Assembly (NCBI GenBank): GCA_023078685.1
Contig: JALGAS010000003.1
Location: forward strand, 5,146,001 to 5,210,000
Origin: Neopestalotiopsis rosae
Lineage: Eukaryota; Ascomycota; Sordariomycetes; Amphisphaeriales; Sporocadaceae
Length of the DNA: 64,000 nucleotides
Reading direction: 5' to 3'
Of this stretch, positions 56,068 through 64,000 are shown piece after piece; the stretch's first letter is position 1; each line of letters starts with the position of its first letter. Under the pieces are notes generated by a model. That model was not told the origin of the DNA. It saw nothing but the letters and a program-made list of their open reading frames with translations, and did no database searches. The translations under genes and the position numbers were made by a program.

Positions 56068-57066
56068 ATGGAGGAAGTCTTTCGCAAAGCCGTCGCCCAC
56101 AACGAGGCCTCTAGGAAAACCTCGGTGCACTGGCGGCCAGATCAGCCACACGAACAACCATATTACACCTACGACAAGACAACAAAATCATGGGAACCTC
56201 GCGAGGCCGGGGAGAAGCGGGCCGAGACTTCCACCATCGGCCGTCTGGCCCTCTACGCCTGGAACATTGACTTTATGCTCCCCTACGCAAACTCGCGCAT
56301 GGAAATCGGCCTGCGCACGCTAGGCGAGCTCGTTTCTCAAGTACCCACAGACACGGGCGTGGTCATCTTTCTCCAAGAGTGCGTATACCCGGACCTCCAA
56401 ACCATTGCCAACACGCCCTGGGTCCAGGAGCGCTTCGCCCTCACGGACCTCACCAGCGACAACTGGGCCTCGGGCCACTACGGCACCACGACGCTGGTGG
56501 ACCGGCGCCTGCTACCCCTCGACGCCTTATTCCGCGTGCACTACCTCCGGACGCGCATGGAGCGCGACGCCTTGTTTGTCGACTTCACCATGCTGGGAGG
56601 CAAGAAAGTCAGGCTGGCCAACTCGCACCTCGAGTCGCTGGACCAGATGCCGGCCATGCGCCCGCACCAGGTGGAGATCATTGGGGAATTTCTCCACGAG
56701 GACGGCGTGGATGCGGGTATAGCGGCTGGCGATTTCAACGCCATCCAGGACTTTGATCGGACGCTGCACAGCGACAATGGGCTCAAGGATGCATACCTGG
56801 AGTTGGGCGGCCAAGAGGACAGCGACGAGGGGTATACGTGGGGACAGCAAGCGGCAACTTCACTGAGGGAGAGATATGGATGCTCGAGAATGGACAAGGT
56901 CTTCTTCCGCGGCGCACTGGAGCTCAAGTCGTTTGAGCGGTTCGGTAAAGATGTGCTGCTAGAGGATCCGGAGGAGATAGAGGATATTGTCGATCTGGGC
57001 TTTGACAAACCCTGGATCACTGACCACATGGGAATCAAGGCAGTTTTCGACATTGGTAAATCTTGA
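56068..57066 (+). CDS. TDP2-like endonuclease/exonuclease/phosphatase-family phosphodiesterase
   Basis: 332 residues from the ATG at 56068 (MEEVFRKAVAHN). The open frame extends 132 nt further upstream but no ATG is there. EEP motifs are present in order: YAWNIDFM (metal-binding Asn), FLQECV (catalytic Glu), GHYGTTTLV, ANSHLESL, AAGDFNAIQD (catalytic Asp and Asn) and ITDHMGI (catalytic Asp-His). The spacing and the W-N-I-D / L-Q-E pairing match tyrosyl-DNA phosphodiesterase 2-like proteins, Mg-dependent enzymes that remove topoisomerase II-tyrosine adducts. Whether this one works on DNA-protein adducts, RNA or lipids is not decided by sequence. No signal peptide, so probably nuclear or cytosolic. 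Confidence 0.85.
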   Translation: MEEVFRKAVAHNEASRKTSVHWRPDQPHEQPYYTYDKTTKSWEPREAGEKRAETSTIGRLALYAWNIDFMLPYANSRMEIGLRTLGELVSQVPTDTGVVIFLQECVYPDLQTIANTPWVQERFALTDLTSDNWASGHYGTTTLVDRRLLPLDALFRVHYLRTRMERDALFVDFTMLGGKKVRLANSHLESLDQMPAMRPHQVEIIGEFLHEDGVDAGIAAGDFNAIQDFDRTLHSDNGLKDAYLELGGQEDSDEGYTWGQQAATSLRERYGCSRMDKVFFRGALELKSFERFGKDVLLEDPEEIEDIVDLGFDKPWITDHMGIKAVFDIGKS

Positions 57067-57272
57067 ATGAAAAGGAAAATGTCAGCTGGGTTCACGAAAA
57101 GAATATCGATCGTGTCGTTGGTAGATAGATCGTAAATCAAGAAATCAAAATCAAATATTCGCTCATGCTAGACCAATTCTATGTACAATGGGTATCTATC
57201 TGTATGTTGCTAATTAAGAAATACATCGCTATGCTTGATGATACATCAATTGTGGCCTTTCCACGCTCGTCT

Positions 57273-59445
57273 CTAGTCCAGAGGCACGTAACCCTCGTTC
57301 CTCCAGTCCGTCCCGTTGAACCACACCTCGCGCAACCGGCCCGTGTCCTTCTCCTGGAAGAAACACCGGTTCTTGTCCTGGGACCGCGACACCTGTACGC
57401 CGATGCCCTCCCACGCCCCCTGCGTCAGACACTCGATATCGGTTCCGGGCTCGGCGTCTTTCAGCGCGTCGTAAGTCTCCGGGCCATTCCAGCCGTCCCC
57501 GTCCTGCCACACGACTTGTATCACGTCGCTGCTGTCCTGGTACAGTATATACGTATTGATATCCGACGTAGTATACGGCCGCCCCACGACAAATGCGCCC
57601 ACGGCCGAGTCCTCTCTTATATCGTCCACCGAGGATATGGTGCCGCTCGTCCACGACACGTCGGTCAGGCTCTTGCCGTCGTCATAGTCCTTCATGGCGA
57701 GACCCAGCCCGCCGCCGCTTTTCCTGTAGACGAAGCCGCCGTTCTCTTGAAACTTTTGCGCCACGGGCAGCAGCACCAGCCCCGCGTCGGGGGTGTAGGC
57801 GTCGGCCGCGTCGGCGACGGTGTCGTTTTCCCAAAACTTTTGCGACGGGTTGGACGCGTTTTGCCCCAGCATGCGGGTCCAGCGGGTTTGAGCACCGTCG
57901 TTGGCGTCTTGGGAGACGAGGTAGGGGAAGTAGCACGACAGGCTCGAGTTCTCGGAGGTTTTTAGTGGGTACCAGTTGATGGTGCTGATGGAGCCCTGGT
58001 GTTCCGTGGCCGAGTCGGCAAAGAGGTCCATCCGCTGTCCACGGATTATGGAGTCCGTGTCTATGTAGAAGAACTCGATCAGAGACTTGTGGTTGTATTG
58101 TTAGTAAAGGCGAATCAACATTGTATGAACACGAGCGAAAGAGCCTTACTGGTGAATTATAAATGTACGACCCGGCTGCAATAGAGCCATAGGGTTTGGG
58201 CTTGTATTCGAGTGTGTCGAGGACCGTCGGATCCGTCCAAGTTTCGCCAACACTCGACTTGTCCGTGAAACGCACATTGTGGTCCGGATCTTGGAAGAAG
58301 AGCCGGAGCGTGTAATTTTCGCTAGTCGATCTGTAACCCGAGACTGCCAACCTCGAGTTTTGTCTGATGGTCTTCATCTCATACGCAACCGTACTGTTGG
58401 CCTCTGATGATATGGAGACCGACGAGGATGTTTCATCATGCTTATTTGCGAGCACGCCTGCGAGAACACTGCCCACCAGCACGAGTAGAAATATGCCGCC
58501 GGCAAACAACCATATTCGCTTTTTAGACCATCTAGCAGTCAGCGGCAGCTTTTTGGATGATGAACTAGCGCTATCATTCATCAGTGGCATATCCGGGGTT
58601 ACATGTTGCAACGTCCGTGTGTCTGAGCCATGCGTTTGGACTGAATAATTTCCACCCGAGTACTGCGATGCGACATCCGACGACAAGTGGGAATGTGAGT
58701 GTTGCGGCGAAAAGTGAGTAGACAATTGCCCCCCATTGTATTCTGAGAATTTTGCCCAGTAAGCATGTTTATTTGGGTCAGCCTGCACATCTAGACTTGA
58801 AGGCTGGTAACCATATGGTTGGTACGAAGCCACGGGAGCCAAGTATTGTTGCGCAGATTCCAGGGTAGGCTGTCTATAATGCTGATTTTGTTCTGGCACT
58901 GGTGTATGTGTCCACGAAGGATTGTGCACTTCAGGGTCACTTGCTTGACTCCATGTCGCCTGTTGCTGTTGCTGTTGTTGCTGATGGTGTTGTTGCTCAT
59001 AATTCGTTACTGTCACTTCGGGCTGCGACCACGGCTCCCTCAGTGATGATATGGTTCCTCCGTGACTTTGCTCATCAGACAAATGAAGGTCGCCGGCAAC
59101 ATGTAATGTCGTGGGTGCAGTCACTGCTGGTGGTACTAGTGTAAATGCTCGCCGTCCAGCATCGCTACTTGCTGCTAGCGAGGATGGGCCTGCGTTGGCC
59201 GCGTGCACGGGTAAATATACCGGGGCAATGTTGTTTTCGTATAATCCTTTGATGCCAGAAACATTTTGATGCTGGGCGTACTTTTGTTCGTTTGGCACCA
59301 GTTGCAAACCCGGCGTCCCTTGCTCATCTCTCTCGGCTACCACTTCCAGCCACGGCTGCTGACTCCGCTGCTCGAGGATGGCAGCAGCGCCCTCTGGAAA
59401 GTAGTACTTGTTCTCATCGAACAAGGCGTCCTCGCGGGACGTCAT
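57273..59445 (-). CDS. type II membrane protein with fucose-lectin-like beta-propeller ectodomain
   Basis: Exons 58150-59445 and 57273-58085 (64-nt intron, GTAAGG...TTTACTAAC...CACAAG, phase 0). The first in-frame ATG (59445) gives 702 residues. A long cytosolic region rich in Gln, Ser and Pro, with a QQHHQQQQQQQQ run, is followed by a single membrane helix (KKRIWLFAGGIFLLVLVGSVLAG). The extracellular part has the repeating pattern of the fungal fucose-specific lectin fold: RLAVSGYRSTSENYTLRLFFQDPDHNVRF, SSVGETWTDP, RGQRMDLFAD, QTRWTRML, ENGGFVYRK, and CFFQEKDTGRLREVWFNGTDW at the end. Soluble AAL-type lectins bind L-fucose; here the domain is tethered, so surface recognition or adhesion is a reasonable guess. 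Sugar contacts were not verified. Confidence 0.78.
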
Positions 59446-60117
59446 GACGATGCAATATCGGCCATATGAAAATAAGACGTGCAGATTTGACTTGTCAACC
59501 AAGTAATTATGGAGGAGAGAAAATGAGTCGGGGACTCCCCTGATTTCGAGCAGAGGGCTAGAATTCGGTGCCGCAGGGCTGAGTTGCCCATGGTTGGAGG
59601 AAATTCCTTCCAAGGTCCAGATCTTCTATTTGGGGGCTGTAAACATCCGAAATGGGACATGAGTCCTATTTATATCAGACAAGTCAGGGTCTTGATTGGC
59701 CTGTAGTGCGATGTTTATTCCCATTGGACCATCACGACCCACACACTATTGGTGTAGATCCTGCCGCAGTACCCGGGGGTTCGGGACTAGCTCAACGGTT
59801 GCAACCTTAGCCGAAATAAGCATAATCAAAACATTTTCTGACCTCTTAGAAAGAAGGGCCACACGTGCGAGTCGGGATCTTGAATGTTGTGGCTCTCAAT
59901 ATGTGCTTGGTATTGTTGGTCAAATGATATACTCTAGAAGAACAGAGTCTGGGGTTCCCAAAACTCGAAACACCAAGTCGTCGTCGTTCACACCATCGCA
60001 TGCATCCTTACAGTCCGGTACAGTCTTGGCGGGAAGTGTTTTATGGGGACGCACAGCATCCTCCTTATTCCTTCCGCAAGCCATGAGGTCTCAATCTGGC
60101 TTCAGACTTGCAGCAAC
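59446..60117. other. intergenic region
   Basis: 672 bp between the lectin-like gene and the galactokinase 3' end. The frame at 59696-60226 has no motif and runs antisense into galactokinase. Confidence 0.5.
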
Positions 60118-61734
60118 TCAAACCAGCTTTCCATCATTCAGCTGCAAGACTGCACTGCCGTTCATAGGCCTACTGACGACAATGGCACCTTCCAGGTCTG
60201 TCTTGTTCAGGTTGCGCTTGGAGTAGTACTTGTCGTGGAAAGCCTTCTTGACATCTTCAACCTTGTCAGCGGGGACGAGGTGCACGCTGCATCCACCCCA
60301 GCCTGCGCCAGTCAGTCGGCTACCATAGCTGCCTGCGTCGCGGGCAATCTTGCAGATCTCGTCGATTTCGGGACAGCTGCATTCATACAAGTCCCGGCAT
60401 GAGTCCTGGGTCTGGTTCATCAGGTCGCCGAGCTTCTGGTTATAAGCGGCCGCGTCGCCGGATGTCGTGTGTTGCGACTTGTCTTCCAGCAGAGTCAAGA
60501 AGTCTGTGACACGGGCAGCTTCGGTGAAGACGTGCAGCGCGCGTTGTCTGAGCTTGAAGTACTCTCCACGTACAGGGAAGCTAGACATGAATCTGGACTT
60601 GATGTCATCGACGGTAGTGCCCATAGCAGATGCGACTTCCTCCACAGTATATCCTTCTTCCTTGGTGAGGGTTGACTTTGTCAGCTCAATCAGCTCGGCG
60701 ACCTGCTCAGCTTGCGACTTTTTCGTGTCCTTGAAGTAGTTGGAGTGGAACCCGCGAAGGGAGACTCCAAGGGGGCCCGCATCCTTGGGCAATTCAGTTC
60801 CGGGCACCAACTTGGCGTTGAGCACTGCAGCGGCCATGCTGCATTCCACCACGCGAAGGTTGTAGTGGATCGGTCCAGTGACTTGCTTGTTCGAGGTGAC
60901 AAACGATTGCGCAATGACAAAGACGAGCTCGGGGCTCGTCTTGGGGAAGAAGACTGGTCGCGCGGAAAGAGACGGGAAGAAGTTGACCAGGAGCGCAGAT
61001 CCTCTCTCGGAGAAGACGGACGCAGACTGATCCATACTACTGGAATATCAGTATCTGGTCTTGTGTCCACGAGTATGGGTGGATTCAACTTACCCTCCCG
61101 AATTGACACCAACGGCACGCTCACTGACAATGGCGACCTCGGTCAAGTCCTTCTTGTCCACGTTCTTCTCGCCATTCGCAATCATAACTGCGAGAGCGCT
61201 GGCGCTGACGAATGCAGCACTCGAACTCAGGCCGCCACCAGCCGGGACAGTACCGTCCATGAGCACTTGCATGCTCTTGGGCTTGAAGTCGGCGCCATGC
61301 TTCTTCTTCAAGAGTTGCAGGGCACCTCTGAGACCGGCCTTGAAGTAATTTGTCCACTCGTGTTGCGTCGCATCGATCTCGACTTCGCCATGCTTGACAT
61401 CGAACTCGCGCGTAGGGAATCTCTGGTCGTCGAGGTTGGCGAGCTTGAGCTTGTAGGTGCTTCCGTCACCCGAAGAGGCGCCGTCGAGCTCGGTAGAGAC
61501 GGCAATGATGACGTCGGGGGTGATGCCCATAGGCAGGCACGAGTAGAGCGAGTAGTCGATGTGCTCACCAATGATGTTGACGCGACCTGGCGATCGGGCC
61601 ACGAAATCAGCCGGGCGGCCATAGAGGCTCTGGAACTTTTCGAGAAGCTTGTTCCATCGCACACCCTGTTCCAGCAGCGACTGCTGGGTGTAAACCTCCT
61701 GCAGCGCAGTGACTTCTGGCACTGGTCCCGACAT
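60118..61734 (-). CDS. GAL1: galactokinase
   Basis: Exons 61094-61734 and 60118-61036 (57-nt intron, GTAAGT...CCAGTAG) encode 519 residues. Using TAG rather than the CAG three bases earlier gives NSGGMDQ, the conserved active-site sequence. GHMP-kinase motifs are all present: SPGRVNIIGEHIDYS near residue 48 (galactose site), GTVPAGGGLSSSAAFV (ATP site), GGMDQSASV with its catalytic Asp, and GAGWGGCSVHLVP near the C-terminus. It phosphorylates galactose on C1 as the first step of the Leloir pathway in the cytosol. Length fits fungal Gal1. Promoter elements were not identified. No lesions. Confidence 0.97.
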
Positions 61735-64000
61735 TTTGATCTTTTATAATATATACTGGTCAAGGTGTAATAAGAGTGTCTCTTGTTGAGTACTTTCTGC
61801 TGGTCACGCGCCTTGCTCGAGCTCTCCGTCTTCGTGCTGAGGGGATTCGAGCTTCCTCTGTCCTCGTTCCACCCAAAATGCCCCGCTTGCTCGTGCTTGC
61901 TGGTAGCGAAGTTTGAACCCCGCAGTGCTTGCGACTACACTGACTGACGTCAAGGTTCTGCAATATGCCCGTCGGAGAGCTTCGTGACTCGAGGAGGAGA
62001 AGAGCAAAGAAAGCAGATGCAAATGGGTATCGTATGATGGCAGGCTGATTATTATAACAATACACGCACAAAATATCAAGGGACAGCAAAGAAATACGAG
62101 GGATTTTGTCCGTAACGTGACCCAGACTGGGAACTGCTACTAGGGCCAGGTCTTGTTGAAGCCCCAGGTTCTCCAAAGAATAGTGCACCTTTTTACCCCT
62201 CGCTTGGTCAATTAGTTTTGGGTATTCCGCAACTAACCCGCCAACCTACCCCGCGATCTGCCATTCAGACAAATCTTTAGTTAGTCAAAACTTCAGTCGG
62301 TCCCAGGTAGAGGCTAACCTTGAAAACACCACAAAAATTATTCCCACAGCTGACAGTAAACAAACCCAAGCTCGAGTTGAATGGGATATGGATAGACCAG
62401 AAACCAGTGGTATATAATCCCAATGACTTATTTCTCTTTCTTGATCTTGATCAGCACCTGCGGCGCGCCAGGGCAAGTCAATCCAGAACTGGTATCGCTT
62501 GTCCGTACCCGACCGTGTCCCCTGAACCCAGCCGCTAAGCTTCGCTTACGAAATGAAGCTATCGCTTTCACAAAATAGTCACCGGCGGTGAGAAAACCAA
62601 TAACCAAAATCTTGAGAAGCTTCTTCGGTTAAAGTGTCCAGTGCGCACAATTCGACCAAGATATTGTAAACAGCTTAACAGCCGCCTGGTCTGATGAAGA
62701 TTTCTGATTTATAGCTCACAAGTGCAAGAACACTGCATATGAAATTTTTCCGCTTCTAACAAAACAACTTTACTATTGTCCTTGGTGGGAAGGGAAGGGG
62801 GCGGGGAGGGCGGCGTGAGAACAAGGGAAACAGCCCTTCGAGCTCTGCGGACTTCCAGACACTATATCTTCCCAAATCAAGAATGACCTCGATATGATAT
62901 AGCGCCCGTCCACATAGTCGAATGGAAGAGGTACTATCATGCCACATTTACTCCACGCGTATACCTCACAAAATTATAGTAATTGCGTGCCTTGATAGCG
63001 TGGTGAATGGTGGCTAGCTGTGATTAAGTATTTGCATAGCTCCGCAACGGTCCGTTGATATGATCCCTCTTGAGCACGTACAGCGAAACATCATCCTATT
63101 GCTTTAGTGTCTTTTGAAAATTGTTTTCATTGGTTTATTGCTGCTAATTTGGCTTTCTTCGCGGCTGAGGTTTGCGTGTAGGACATCTTCGTGTTCAGCA
63201 ATCACTATACCCTTCCATCTGCATATTGAGTATGTTTAAAATTCTAATGAGCCCTTATTGATTTTGAAACATATACTCCGCAGCGAGCTTCCACCTTCGC
63301 GTCACTGGCATTATTGATTATGCAACTTTGGACGTAACTTTTGGCTGATTGTCACTGTTTCTGTATGATACAACACAATACGCTTATGCGGCGATCATGT
63401 TGGTAGTCGGCGAATACGGCCAAAACTCACAGAATACTTTGTCTACGGTCCTTCTCTGCCTGAATATTGGCTACCAAGTATATTATGCCTAGTAATCGTG
63501 AACGTGGGATGTGATGTGTGCAGTATATTGTGGCTATGCACAGCCGCCTCTTGTGAGAGGCCAAGTGGTCCGCCTGCATACATAGCCACCCTGTCGTTCG
63601 TCATAGTCTTCAAGACATATACCTGCGCAAGACAGACTTCAATCGAGAATGCACATCTGTACCGTTTCATCTTCATCTCTAAAGCAATATGCTTTACACG
63701 CAGAACCTTGCCGTTCGCAATGCGAATGGCGGCGACAACATCAGACTCTTCAAAATACTGAACAAAAAATCAGAACGCAGTCGAACTATGAAATGTCAAG
63801 TCCAGATGTTTTCGCTTCGACAAGCTCCACGCTATTCAGCATTATCCTATTGCTGGCGAACAGGCGACGAGAGCGAAGCGATCGAATTCCAGGGTTCTTT
63901 ACAGGGCACAAAGATAATCTCTCGCGATCTGATGTCTGCGCTTTGGACATCTCATCATTGGTACAAGAATGAATGGCTTTGGGTGGACGCAATATGTATT
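61735..64000. other. intergenic region to window end
   Basis: 2.3 kb with the galactokinase promoter on the left. The frames at 61760-62188 and 63443-63992 are short, on both strands, and without motif. Nothing convincing is seen. Confidence 0.5.

Noticed and set aside
56527..57140. Minus-strand frames opposite the TDP2-like gene
   Set aside because: Shadow of the plus-strand gene, which has all catalytic motifs.
59696..60226. 176-residue plus-strand frame
   Set aside because: Runs antisense into galactokinase, low-complexity Ser/Arg composition, no motif.
60712..61749. 345-residue plus-strand frame
   Set aside because: Exact antisense of galactokinase, whose conserved motifs and intron are on the minus strand.

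Overview
The window is nuclear DNA of a filamentous ascomycete (Pezizomycotina; Sordariomycetes-like by inference from overall gene content). Almost every gene with introns has short ones (about 50-75 nt) with GTAAGT-type donors, CTAAC/CTGAC-like branch sites and TAG/CAG acceptors. It carries typical fungal families (HET domain, UstYa-like, CorA-like, F-box, Fta2-like kinase, NST1, fungal Rho2, mL40) and C-to-T stop codons that look like repeat-induced point mutation (RIP). No rRNA, tRNA or CRISPR was recognised.

Layout. 1-838: 5' part of a secreted tyrosinase, cut by the window edge. 2.1-7.7 kb: a head-to-head pair, a RelA/SpoT-like nucleotidyltransferase / helical / ankyrin protein (minus) and a CorA-like membrane protein (plus). 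8-11.5 kb: an FAD monooxygenase and a P450 in tandem. 12.5-15 kb: a decayed zone with a transcription-factor relic and an intact 701-bp Mutator-like MITE with 9-bp target duplications. 15.1-17.5 kb: an F-box-like gene and a RIP-damaged relic. 18-19.7 kb: a divergent pair, a UstYa-like oxidase gene and a small signal-peptide ORF with three 26-residue repeats around DGLYMM. This looks like a dikaritin-type (fungal RiPP) locus in which each gene carries one disabling lesion. 20-21.5 kb: secreted quinoprotein-type sugar dehydrogenase. 22.4-25.3 kb: seven-exon pseudokinase with two C-terminal membrane helices. 26-27.4 kb: Tma20/MCT-1 and a potato-inhibitor-I-like small protein. 30.3-31.5 kb: secreted, Ser/Thr-rich type I membrane protein. 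33-37 kb: NST1. 40.7-41.8 kb: Rho2 GTPase with a 6-nt microexon. 42.6-43.3 kb: mitochondrial ribosomal protein mL40. 43.6-45.8 kb: HET-domain protein. 47-51.5 kb: a capsule-type glycosyltransferase, an unrecognised fungal protein and an Fta2-like kinase. 52-54 kb: FYVE+RING E3 ligase. 56-57 kb: TDP2-like EEP phosphodiesterase. 57.3-59.4 kb: membrane-anchored fucose-lectin-like protein. 60-61.7 kb: galactokinase.

The right half (26-62 kb) is mainly conserved housekeeping genes interleaved with fungal-specific families. The left 25 kb is accessory: secondary-metabolism-type oxidases, a possible immune-type NTase/ankyrin protein, a transposon, relics and the RiPP-like pair. The tyrosinase, P450, flavin enzyme, UstYa and repeat precursor together recall the enzyme classes of ustiloxin/phomopsin clusters, but they are spread over 19 kb with unrelated genes between them, so joint function is a hypothesis only.
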